A stretch of DNA of 9,796 nucleotides from Anaeromyxobacter_A sp035538735 (GTDB lineage Bacteria > Myxococcota > Myxococcia > Myxococcales > Anaeromyxobacteraceae): the NCBI GenBank assembly GCA_035538735.1, contig DATLJU010000102.1, forward strand, positions 1 through 9,796, read 5' to 3'. A program made the position numbers and the translations under genes. Below, piece after piece: positions 1 through 5,965 of this stretch. The stretch's first letter is position 1. Each line of letters begins with the position of its first letter. The notes beneath the pieces were generated by a model. That model did not search any database. It had not been told where the DNA came from and saw only the letters and a list, made by a program, of their open reading frames with translations.

Positions 1-628
1 GGAGGCGGTGCTCGCCCGGCTCGGCGACGCGGTGCGCTTCTACAAGATCGGTTTGCAGCTCTTCGTCGCCGCGGGGCCCGACGTCGTCAAAATGGTGCAG
101 GCGCGCGGCGCCGACGTCTTCCTCGATCTCAAGCTCCACGACATCCCGAACACCGTCGAGGGCGCGGCGCGGAGCGCGGCCCGGAGCGGTGCGGCGCTGC
201 TCACGGTCCACGCCGGCGGCGGGGCGGAGATGATCGCGGCCGCGGTGCGCGGCGCCGGCCCCGGCGTGCGCGTGCTCGCCGTGACCGTCCTGACGAGCCT
301 CGACGCCGCGGCGCTGGAGGCGGTCGGCCTGGCCGGTCCGCCCGAGGCGGCGGTGGTCCGGCTGGCACGGCTGGCCGTGGACGCCGGGGCGGGTGGGCTC
401 GTCTGCTCCCCCCTCGAGGTCGCGGCAGTGCGCGCCGCGGTCGGACCCGAGCCGCTCCTGGTCGTGCCCGGCGTCCGGCCCACCGGCGCGGCGCTTGGCG
501 ACCAGTCGCGGGTCGCGACGCCCGAGGCCGCGGTGCGGGCCGGCGCCGACGTCCTGGTGCTCGGGCGCCCGCTGCGCGACACGCCCGATCCCGCGGCGGC
601 GGCGCGCGCCATTGCCGCCGCCCTTTGA
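1..628 (+). CDS. pyrF: Orotidine 5'-phosphate decarboxylase (5' end cut by window)
   Basis: Catalyses the last step of de novo UMP synthesis, decarboxylating orotidine 5'-phosphate in the cytoplasm. The family hallmark DLKLHDIP is at about 126-149; its Lys is the catalytic lysine and its Asp residues belong to the active-site Asp-Lys network. FYKIGLQLF before it and VVPGVRP, GDQSRV and GADVLVLGRP near the C-terminus are the expected strands and phosphate-binding elements of the TIM barrel. The reading frame is open from base 2 (E-A-V-L-A-R...), so the GTG at base 8 is probably internal; a family N-terminus of some 20-25 residues with the first strand (substrate-binding Asp) should lie upstream. 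About 208 residues are present and the stop is TGA 626-628. It converges on the PEP mutase-like gene with 27 bp between stops. No defect is visible. Confidence 0.95.
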   Translation, partial: EAVLARLGDAVRFYKIGLQLFVAAGPDVVKMVQARGADVFLDLKLHDIPNTVEGAARSAARSGAALLTVHAGGGAEMIAAAVRGAGPGVRVLAVTVLTSLDAAALEAVGLAGPPEAAVVRLARLAVDAGAGGLVCSPLEVAAVRAAVGPEPLLVVPGVRPTGAALGDQSRVATPEAAVRAGADVLVLGRPLRDTPDPAAAARAIAAAL

Positions 629-642
629 CGGGGACCGCCTGC

Positions 643-662
643 GTTCGCCCTTCGACTACGGG
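643..662. repeat. Fragment of a dispersed palindromic repeat at the convergent 3' junction
   Basis: The 12-mer tcgcccttcgac at 645-656, followed by tacg, matches 1546-1561 at 15 of 16 positions. At 1546 the same bases form the left arm of a much larger palindromic element. The fragment covers the stop codon of the minus-strand PEP mutase-like gene (TAG, complement of 656-658), so that protein's last residues may have been set by repeat insertion. Repeat identity is inferred from this one internal match and its position; 15/16 in GC-rich DNA is suggestive rather than proof. Confidence 0.4.
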
Positions 663-1501
663 CTCGCCTGACGGCGAGCACCGAACAGCAGCTGCATCTC
701 ATCGTACGCGATGGCGTCCTCCGCGAGCGCGGCGTACGTGCCCGTCGAGGACAGCTCGCGCGCGATCCGGCGCGCGCGGCCGTAGGCGGCGCGCGCGATA
801 CCCGAGCCGAAGCTCACACGGCGGACGCCCAGGCGCGCGAGCTCCTCGAGCGAAGGGGACGCCGGCGTGCCCAGCACGTTGAGCGGCCCGCGCACCTCGC
901 GCGCCAGGCGGGCGATGGCGTCGCGCTCCGTCACGAAGGGCACGAACGCGCAGTCCGCGCCCGCGGCGAGGTAGGCGTTGGCGCGACGCACCGCCTCCGC
1001 GAGGCGCTCCTCGGGCGGCAGCTCGGCCGCGGCCGCGGCGTCGGTCCGGGCATTCACGACCAGCGGAACGCCCGAGGCCTCGGCAACGCGCCGGATCGCC
1101 GCCACGCGCTCGACCTGGGGGTCGAGCGGGAGCAGGCGGCCATCGGTCGCGTCCTCCAGGTTCAGGCCGACCGCTCCCGCCGCGAGGACGCCGGCGGCGG
1201 TCTCGACCGCGTCCGCCGCGGTCGCCCCGTAACCCGCCTCGACGTCGGCCGTCACCGGGACCGCCACCGCCGCCGCGATGCGGCGGACCATGTCGAGCAT
1301 CTCGGCCCGCGCGATGCGCTCGCCGTCCGGGTACCCGAGGGCGTACGCCACGCCGGCGCTGGAGGTCGCGATGGCAGGCGCGCCATGGGCGGCGAGGACG
1401 CGCGCGCTGCCCACGTCCCAGGCGTTGGGGAGCACGAGCAGGCGCGTCCCCCCGTGGAGCCGGCGCAGCAGTTCGGCCTTCTCGCGCATCGTGGCGGTCA
1501 T
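656..1501 (-). CDS. Isocitrate lyase/PEP mutase superfamily protein
   Basis: Predicted cytoplasmic 281-aa alpha/beta-barrel enzyme that makes or breaks C-C or P-C bonds next to a 2-oxo acid; substrate unknown. Landmarks: LLVLPNAWDVGSAR (21-34), IATSSAGVAYALGYPDGE (44-61), VTADVEAGYG (83-92, metal-binding Asp/Glu), NLEDA (114-118) and NARTD (150-154). The Lys-Lys/Arg-Cys-Gly-His catalytic loop of isocitrate and 2-methylisocitrate lyases should follow the NLED strand, but the sequence there is TDGRLLPLDPQVER, so it is neither enzyme in the classical sense. Length is normal for the small PEP mutase-like subgroup. The ATG at 1501 is used; an in-frame ATG at 1489 is also possible, and neither has a strong Shine-Dalgarno. 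It may be read through from the Smr gene upstream, although 153 bp with a large palindrome separate them. The end overlaps a repeat fragment. Confidence 0.9.
   Translation of the reverse strand: MTATMREKAELLRRLHGGTRLLVLPNAWDVGSARVLAAHGAPAIATSSAGVAYALGYPDGERIARAEMLDMVRRIAAAVAVPVTADVEAGYGATAADAVETAAGVLAAGAVGLNLEDATDGRLLPLDPQVERVAAIRRVAEASGVPLVVNARTDAAAAAELPPEERLAEAVRRANAYLAAGADCAFVPFVTERDAIARLAREVRGPLNVLGTPASPSLEELARLGVRRVSFGSGIARAAYGRARRIARELSSTGTYAALAEDAIAYDEMQLLFGARRQASP
662..679. terminator. Small perfect hairpin at the pyrF / PEP mutase-like convergent end
   Basis: GCTCGCC (662-668), loop tgac, GGCGAGC (673-679) form a perfect 7-bp GC-rich stem. It lies inside the last codons of the minus-strand gene and just past the pyrF stop, the place expected for a shared bidirectional terminator. 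There is no T-tract on either side, so it is not a canonical intrinsic terminator. It may instead be part of the neighbouring repeat fragment. Confidence 0.3.
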
Positions 1502-1545
1502 GTCGCGATCGTTAACTCCGACCGCACGGCGCGGCAGCGTCGTCG

Positions 1546-1637
1546 TCGCCCTTCGACGACGCGCCGCCTGCGGCGGCGCGGGGCCTGTCCTGAGCGTAGG
1601 CCGCGTAGCGGCCGAAGCCGAAGGGCCCAGGGCGAAC
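1546..1637. repeat. Composite palindromic repeat element (REP/MITE-like)
   Basis: An outer 8-bp perfect stem, GCCCTTCG (1548-1555) with CGAAGGGC (1619-1626), encloses two perfect hairpins: GCGCCGCC (1561-1568) with GGCGGCGC (1572-1579), loop tgc; and GGCCGC (1599-1604) with GCGGCC (1608-1613), loop gta. Between them lies cctgtcctgagcgtagg, and the element seems to end in cccagggcgaacgga. These modules resemble short palindromic intergenic repeats I recall from many proteobacterial genomes; that family link is from memory. It fills most of the 153-bp gap (1502-1654) between the Smr gene and the PEP mutase-like gene, both on the minus strand, so it could act as an attenuator or mRNA-end structure. 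No coding sequence is seen in it. Confidence 0.65.
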
Positions 1638-1654
1638 GGACCTTGGGTCTGCCG

Positions 1655-2323
1655 CTACCGCCCGGCGCGCCTGAGCAGCACGTACAGCGCGCCCGCTCCG
1701 CCGTCCACCGGACGCGCGGTCGCGAAGGCGAGCACGTGGCGCCCGAAGCGCGCCGTCGCGAACCAGGTCCTGACGGCGTCCTTCAAGATGGGCACCTGGT
1801 CCCTCGAGTGCAGGCCGCGGCCGTGGACGAGCAGCACGCACCGCTTGCCGGCGCTGCGCGCCTGGCGCAGGTAGCCGTCGACGGCGCCCTTCGCCTCCTC
1901 GCGCGTCATCCCGTGGAGGTCGAGGTGACCCTGCACCGCGAACTCGCCGCGGCGGAGCCGCCGCACGATGGCGGGGTCGAGGCCGGGCACCCGCCCCTCG
2001 ATGAACTCGTCCGTGTCGGCGAGGTCGAACGGGGCGTCTCCGGACACGAGCGCCTCGAGCTCGTGCAGGGCGTCGAGATCGGGGTGCCAGAACTTCTCGT
2101 GCGCGGGCGCGGGCTGCGGAGGTGCGACGCGGTCTGGGCCGCTCGCCAGGCGCTCCACCCCCGCCAGTGCGCTCGCCCAGAGCTCGTCGTCGGACGCCTC
2201 GCGCGGCGGGGGCGGGGGCGGCGGGGGAGGCGCTGGGGCCGCGCGCTCCGGGGGCCGCGCCACGCGCTCCTTCAGCTTCGCGAAGGGCGCGTGGAACGGC
2301 TGCTCTCGCTGCTTCCTCGCCAC
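1655..2323 (-). CDS. Smr (MutS2 C-terminal-like) domain protein
   Basis: Predicted 222-aa nucleic-acid-binding or nuclease protein. The C-terminal half is a stand-alone Smr domain: LDLHGMT (134-140) and LVHGRGLHS (165-173) are the two signature motifs, and it ends in the typical ALYVLLRR strand. Known Smr domains nick or cleave DNA or RNA; the specific role here is unknown. The N-terminus (ARKQREQPFHAPFAKLKERV) is the family's usual basic start, followed by a low-complexity linker with nine consecutive prolines (32-40) and a middle Asp/Glu-rich region (about 76-112). I use GTG at 2323: a longer reading to 2473 would run back through the divergent CPXCG gene and has no family resemblance. There is no Shine-Dalgarno upstream, but a TATAGT box (complement of 2330-2335) would start the transcript at about the GTG, so the message may be leaderless. 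Confidence 0.88.
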   Translation of the reverse strand: MARKQREQPFHAPFAKLKERVARPPERAAPAPPPPPPPPPREASDDELWASALAGVERLASGPDRVAPPQPAPAHEKFWHPDLDALHELEALVSGDAPFDLADTDEFIEGRVPGLDPAIVRRLRRGEFAVQGHLDLHGMTREEAKGAVDGYLRQARSAGKRCVLLVHGRGLHSRDQVPILKDAVRTWFATARFGRHVLAFATARPVDGGAGALYVLLRRAGR

Positions 2324-2358
2324 GGCCGAACTATAAGCGAGCGCTGCATGGATGCCGA
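2324..2358. promoter_or_regulatory. Overlapping divergent promoters between the Smr and CPXCG genes
   Basis: Only 24 bp (2324-2347) separate the divergent start codons. Within them the AT-rich core actataag carries two overlapping -10-like boxes: TATAAG at 2332-2337 for the plus strand (5/6 to consensus) and TATAGT, complement of 2330-2335, for the minus strand (5/6). The minus one has a TCGGCA (4/6 to TTGACA) 17 bp upstream, inside the CPXCG coding start. Expected start sites are about 2344 (plus) and 2323 (minus), which give 4-nt and zero-length leaders. The plus -35 region is poor. This is pattern matching only. Confidence 0.4.
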
Positions 2359-2530
2359 GGTCCAGTGTCCCTACTGCGGCGAGTGGGTGACCATCTTCGT
2401 CGACCCGGGCGGTGGTGGGACGCAGTCGTACGTCGAGGACTGCCCCGTCTGTTGCCGTCCGTGGCTCGTCCACGCGGTCGAGGAGGAGCCGGGCGGGTTC
2501 GCGGTCGCGGTGGCGCGGCAGGACGCGTGA
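2348..2530 (+). CDS. CPXCG-motif cysteine-rich small protein
   Basis: A 60-aa cytoplasmic protein of the CPXCG cysteine-rich family. The first pair is C-P-Y-C-G at residues 7-11 and the second is C-P-V-C-C at about 33-37, giving a four-cysteine treble-clef or zinc-ribbon-like site that probably holds Zn. Between them lies WVTIFVDPGGGGTQSYVEDC, the expected beta-hairpin, and the tail after PWLVHAVEEE is plain. Length is typical of the family and no function has been firmly assigned to it. The start is ATG at 2348 and the stop TGA at 2528-2530. It is divergent from the Smr gene, with start codons 24 bp apart and overlapping -10-like sequences. No good Shine-Dalgarno is seen, in keeping with a possibly near-leaderless message. 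It is transcribed toward the regulator and could add read-through to the transport operon. Confidence 0.85.
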   Translation: MDAEVQCPYCGEWVTIFVDPGGGGTQSYVEDCPVCCRPWLVHAVEEEPGGFAVAVARQDA

Positions 2531-2576
2531 GGGCCTGTCCGCCCGTGTGGGGGTGGCGCGCCTCGGCGCGGCGAAA

Positions 2577-2612
2577 GTTCACAAGGTTCAGCCTTGACTG
2601 AACTATTTGAAC
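2577..2612. promoter_or_regulatory. Nested dyad operator upstream of the GbsR/MarR-type regulator
   Basis: Four half-sites are arranged symmetrically around 2594.5: GTTCAC (2577-2582), GTTCAG (2586-2591), CTGAAC (2598-2603) and TTGAAC (2607-2612). Spacers are 3, 6 and 3 nt. The inner pair is a perfect inverted repeat and the outer pair is perfect over GTTCA/TGAAC. The stretch is clearly more AT-rich than its surroundings. Two MarR/GbsR-type dimers could sit here, and since the site immediately precedes the regulator, autoregulation of the whole operon is the simple reading. A TTGACT at 2594-2599 could double as a -35 element, but no good -10 follows at the right distance. Confidence 0.65.
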
Positions 2613-2629
2613 GCATCAAGGTCCGGCGC

Positions 2630-3121
2630 GTGGGCGCCAGGACCTCACGCGAGCTGCAGCACTTCGTGGAGGAGACGGGTCTCTTCTACGAGCACCTCGG
2701 CCTGCCTCGCATGGCTGGGCGGATCATCGGTTGGCTGCTCGTATGCGAGCCGCCGCAGCAGAGCATGGCCGAGCTGGCGCACGCGCTGAGCGGCAGCAAG
2801 GCCTCCATGAGCACCATGACCCGCCTGCTCGTGCGGTTCGGGCTCGTCGAGCGGGTGCGCCTGCCCGGCGCGCGCTGCGACCAGTTCCGTATCCGGCCCG
2901 GCATGTGGGCCGACACCGTGAAGGCGCGCCTCGACAGCTACCGTCAAGGACGCGAGCTGGCCGACCGCGGCCTGGCCGCCCTCGCCGGCCGCCCGCAGCC
3001 GGCGCGCGCTCGCCTCCAGGAGGTGCGCGACATGTACGCCTGGTACGAGCTCGAGATGCCCAAGCTCCTCGCGCGCTGGGAGCGCGAGCAGGGCGCGCGC
3101 GTCCGCAAGAGGAACGCATGA
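2630..3121 (+). CDS. GbsR/MarR-type winged-helix transcriptional regulator
   Basis: Predicted cytoplasmic DNA-binding regulator of the operon it heads, 163 aa from GTG 2630. The N-terminal helix HFVEETGLFYEHLGLPRMAG (11-30) and RIIGWLLVCEPPQQS (31-45) are the GbsR-subfamily signature. The winged helix follows: MAELAHALSGSKASMSTMTRL (46-66) is the helix-turn-helix, and GLVERVRLPGARCDQFRI (71-88) is the strand-wing. A C-terminal helix (about 122-155) is likely for dimerisation. The same frame is open to a TTG at 2594, but the first six codons there mostly end in A or T, unlike the rest of the gene, and they lie inside the dyad operator. GTG 2630 has AAGG (2618-2621) 8 nt upstream and starts just before the conserved domain. 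The stop overlaps the ATPase start (ATGA, 3118-3121). The effector is unknown. Confidence 0.88.
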   Translation: MGARTSRELQHFVEETGLFYEHLGLPRMAGRIIGWLLVCEPPQQSMAELAHALSGSKASMSTMTRLLVRFGLVERVRLPGARCDQFRIRPGMWADTVKARLDSYRQGRELADRGLAALAGRPQPARARLQEVRDMYAWYELEMPKLLARWEREQGARVRKRNA

Positions 3122-3831
3122 CCCCCATCGTCGCGGTCGAGGACGTCTCCAAGGTCTACAAGCTCGGCAAGACGGAGGTGCCGGCGCTGCGGGGCGTCTC
3201 GCTCCGCGTCGAGCCCGGCGAGTTCCTCTCCATCGCGGGGCCTTCGGGGAGCGGCAAGACCACGCTCCTCAATCTCATCGGCTGCGTCGACGTGCCCACC
3301 GCCGGGAGCGTCCTCGTCGACGGCAAGGACACGAAGGACCTGTCCGAGCGCGCGCTCACCGAGCTGAGGCTGCACCGCATCGGCTTCATCTTCCAGACCT
3401 TCAACCTGGTGCAGGTGCTGTCGGTGTTCCAGAACGTCGAGTTCCCGCTGCTGCTCCAGGGCGGCCTGACGCGCAGGGAGCGCGACGGGCGCGTGCGCTC
3501 GCTGCTCGACGCGGTCGGGCTGTCCGAGCACGTGCGGCACCGCCCGAGCGAGCTGTCGGGCGGGCAGCGGCAGCGCGTGGCCGTCGCGCGCGCCCTCGTC
3601 ACGCGCCCGCCGCTCGTGCTCGCCGACGAACCGACCGCCAACCTCGACTCCCAGACCGGCGGGACCATCATCGACCTCATGAAGGACATGAACCGGAGGG
3701 ACGGCACGACCTTCGTCTTCTCCACCCACGACCCGAAGGTCATGGCGCACGCCACGGCCGTCGTCCGCATCGCCGACGGCCAGATCGCCGGCCGCGAGGA
3801 CGTCTCGGCCGCGGCCGCCGGAGGAGGGTAG
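3118..3831 (+). CDS. ABC transporter ATPase, LolD/MacB family
   Basis: A 237-aa nucleotide-binding subunit that powers the FtsX-type permeases encoded next, at the cytoplasmic face of the inner membrane. All motifs are intact: Walker A GPSGSGKTT (41-49), Q-loop Gln in FQTFNLV (93), signature LSGGQRQR (146-153), Walker B LVLADEP (166-172) with catalytic Glu 171, D-loop NLDS, and switch His in STHDP (204). The start VEDVSKVYKLGKTEVPALRGV and the DEPTANLD form place it with LolD/MacB/FtsE ATPases, which drive mechanotransmission rather than moving substrate through the membrane. Length is normal for a stand-alone LolD-like subunit; the C-terminal AAAAGGG tail is not conserved. It is translationally coupled to the regulator by a 4-bp overlap, and its stop directly abuts the next ATG, with GGAGG (3823-3827) as ribosome site. 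Confidence 0.95.
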   Translation: MTPIVAVEDVSKVYKLGKTEVPALRGVSLRVEPGEFLSIAGPSGSGKTTLLNLIGCVDVPTAGSVLVDGKDTKDLSERALTELRLHRIGFIFQTFNLVQVLSVFQNVEFPLLLQGGLTRRERDGRVRSLLDAVGLSEHVRHRPSELSGGQRQRVAVARALVTRPPLVLADEPTANLDSQTGGTIIDLMKDMNRRDGTTFVFSTHDPKVMAHATAVVRIADGQIAGREDVSAAAAGGG

Positions 3832-5955
3832 ATGCGCTCTCGCGCCGGCGCGGCGGGCGTCCTCCTCCAGATCGCCTTCCGCAACCTCTTCGCGTCCCGC
3901 GCCAAGACGTTCATCGTCGGCGGCATCATCCTGGTCGGCGCGCTCCTCGTGGTGGTGGGGAGCTCGCTCCTCGACACGGTCGACCGCGGCATGCGCGGCA
4001 GCATCCAGGGCAGCCTGGCCGGGCAGCTCCAGGTGTACGACGCGCGCTCCAAGGACGACCTGGCGCTCTACGGCGGGATGATGGGCGAGTCGCAGCTCGA
4101 GCCGATCCAGAACTTCGCCGGGCTCAAGGCCGTGCTGGAGCGTGTGCCCAACGTGAAGAGCGTCGTCCCGATGGGGATCGACCAGGCCATGATCTCGACC
4201 GGCAACGAGTTCGACGTCGCGCTGGAGAAGCTGCGCGACGACGTGCGCCGGCGGCTGGCCGGCGACTCCGCCCCGGAGCTCGCCGCCCGCTACGAGGCGC
4301 ACAAGGCGCACATCCGGCGCATGGCCCTCCTGCTGCAACAGGAGCTGCGGCAGGCGCGCGCCATCGCCGACGAGAAGCTCATCCGGGAGCGCGCCCGCGA
4401 GCGCGAGGACCTGGCGCGGGCGGTCGGCGACGACTTCTGGGCCGGCTTCGACGCCGACCCGCTCTCGAGCCTCGAGTTCCTGGAGAACCGCATCGCGCCG
4501 CAGTCGCTCTCGGGCGGCTTCATGTTCATCCGCTACGCCGGCACGGATCTCGACGCGTACCGGCAGGCATTCGACCGGATGCGGATCGTGGAGGGCGGGC
4601 CGGTGCCGAAGGGCCAGCGCGGCATCCTGCTCGGGAAGCTCTACGCGGAGGACTGGCTCAAGCTCAGGACGGCGCGGCGGCTCGACAAGATCCGCGACGC
4701 GCTCCACGTGCAGCGCAGGCGCATCGCCAAGGACGAGGAGCTGCAGCGCTGGGTGAAGGAGAACCAGACCGCCACGCGCGACATCCTGCTCCAGCTCGAT
4801 CCGATGCGGGCCGAGGAGGCCACGGCGCGGCTGCGGCAGGCGCTCGGCTCGACCAAGACCGACCTGCACGATCTGCTGGTGGAGCTCTTCACGACCGACG
4901 ACGACAACTTCGACGCGCGGTACGCCATCTTCTACGATCGCCTGGCCCCGCTGCTGCAGCTCTACATGGTGCGGGTGGGGGACACCATCACCATCAAGGC
5001 GCCGTCCAAGTCGGGCTACATGAGCTCGGTCAACGTGAAGGTCTACGGTTTCGTCGAGTTCCGCGGCCTCGAGAAGTCGACCGTGGCCGGCATCATGAGC
5101 CTCATGGACCTCGTCTCCTGGCGCGACCTGTACGGCTACCTCACCGCCGAGAGGGCGGCCGAGATCCGCGCCATCAAGCAGGGGGTCGGGGCCCGCGACG
5201 TCTCGCGCGACCGCGCCGAGGCGGAGCTGTTCGGTGCGGCCCCCGCCGCGGCCGAAAGGGCGCAGGCGGTCCGCATCGACGACCCGGTCCTGTCCGGCGT
5301 GGCGAAGAAGAACGCGGACGACGAGCTCTTCTCACGCGTCTACTCGCAGGCCGAGATCGACGGCGGGGTGGCCCTCAACGCGGCGCTGACCCTGCGCGAC
5401 CCCAGCCGGCTGCGCGAGACGGCGCGCGACGTGAGGGCGGCCCTGGAGTCGGCGGGGCTGAAGATGAAGGTGGTCGACTGGCAGCAGGCGTCCGGCATGG
5501 TCGGCCAGTTCGTCTCGCTGGCGCGCATCATCCTCTACACGGCCGTCTTCATCATCTTCGCGGTGGCGCTGGTGATCATCAACAACGCCATGGTGATGGC
5601 CACGCTGCAGCGGGTGAAGGAGATCGGGACCATCCGCGCCATCGGCGCGCAGAAGCGCTTCGTGCTCTCGATGCTGCTGCTCGAGACCACCGCGGTCGGG
5701 GTCGCCTTCGGAGCGGCCGGCGCGGCGCTCGGCGCGGGTGTGGTGTGGCTCATCCGCGTCCGCGGCGGCATCCCGGCCACGAACGACCAGCTCAACTTCT
5801 TCTACTCGGGGCCGAGCCTCATGCCGCGGCTCGGTACCGCCAGCCTGGGCGTCTCGCTCGTCATCGTGATGGTGGTGAGCGTCCTCTCCGGCATCTACCC
5901 GGCCCTCCTCGCCACCCGCGTCACGCCGCTCGAGGCGATGCAGTCTGACGACTGA
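3832..5955 (+). CDS. FtsX/MacB-type ABC permease with large helical periplasmic insertions
   Basis: Inner-membrane permease of 707 aa with FtsX/MacB topology: TM1 about 27-47, a periplasmic domain about 48-564, then TM2 565-590, TM3 611-642 and TM4 669-695. VKEIGTIRAIGAQKRF (595-610) is the cytoplasmic coupling region that contacts the ATPase, and TRVTPLEAM (695-703) the conserved C-terminus. The periplasmic domain is about 515 residues, roughly twice that of MacB or LolC. Compared with the neighbouring 435-aa permease it has three additions: about 128-228, about 280-380 and about 438-513. The first two are rich in Arg, Glu, Ala, Leu and Gln and look like long helices or coiled coil; the second falls inside the motif LYAEDWLKL...VRVGDTITI. 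No cysteine is present. It abuts the ATPase stop and probably pairs with the next permease as an unequal LolC/LolE-like dimer. Cargo unknown. Confidence 0.92.
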   Translation: MRSRAGAAGVLLQIAFRNLFASRAKTFIVGGIILVGALLVVVGSSLLDTVDRGMRGSIQGSLAGQLQVYDARSKDDLALYGGMMGESQLEPIQNFAGLKAVLERVPNVKSVVPMGIDQAMISTGNEFDVALEKLRDDVRRRLAGDSAPELAARYEAHKAHIRRMALLLQQELRQARAIADEKLIRERAREREDLARAVGDDFWAGFDADPLSSLEFLENRIAPQSLSGGFMFIRYAGTDLDAYRQAFDRMRIVEGGPVPKGQRGILLGKLYAEDWLKLRTARRLDKIRDALHVQRRRIAKDEELQRWVKENQTATRDILLQLDPMRAEEATARLRQALGSTKTDLHDLLVELFTTDDDNFDARYAIFYDRLAPLLQLYMVRVGDTITIKAPSKSGYMSSVNVKVYGFVEFRGLEKSTVAGIMSLMDLVSWRDLYGYLTAERAAEIRAIKQGVGARDVSRDRAEAELFGAAPAAAERAQAVRIDDPVLSGVAKKNADDELFSRVYSQAEIDGGVALNAALTLRDPSRLRETARDVRAALESAGLKMKVVDWQQASGMVGQFVSLARIILYTAVFIIFAVALVIINNAMVMATLQRVKEIGTIRAIGAQKRFVLSMLLLETTAVGVAFGAAGAALGAGVVWLIRVRGGIPATNDQLNFFYSGPSLMPRLGTASLGVSLVIVMVVSVLSGIYPALLATRVTPLEAMQSDD

Positions 5956-5965
5956 CCCACGGACC

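Noticed and set aside
2217..2232. G-rich run in the plus strand as a possible G-quadruplex or repeat
   Set aside because: It is simply the complement of the proline codons in the Smr protein's linker. No separate function is suggested.
2324..2473. Upstream extension of the Smr gene to an ATG at 2473
   Set aside because: It would cover most of the CPXCG gene, and the added 50 residues have no family likeness. The usual Smr N-terminus (ARKQRE...) starts at GTG 2323.
2557..2570. CGCGCC/GGCGCG inverted repeat as a terminator after the CPXCG gene
   Set aside because: The loop is only 2 nt, the stem is short, there is no T-tract, and such pairs are common by chance in this composition.
2944..4869. 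641-codon open frame on the minus strand opposite the ATPase and first permease
   Set aside because: It is antisense to two clearly conserved genes. Its sequence is dominated by Arg, Ala, Glu, Val, Leu and His with no fold or motif, as expected for a complementary frame in GC-rich DNA.
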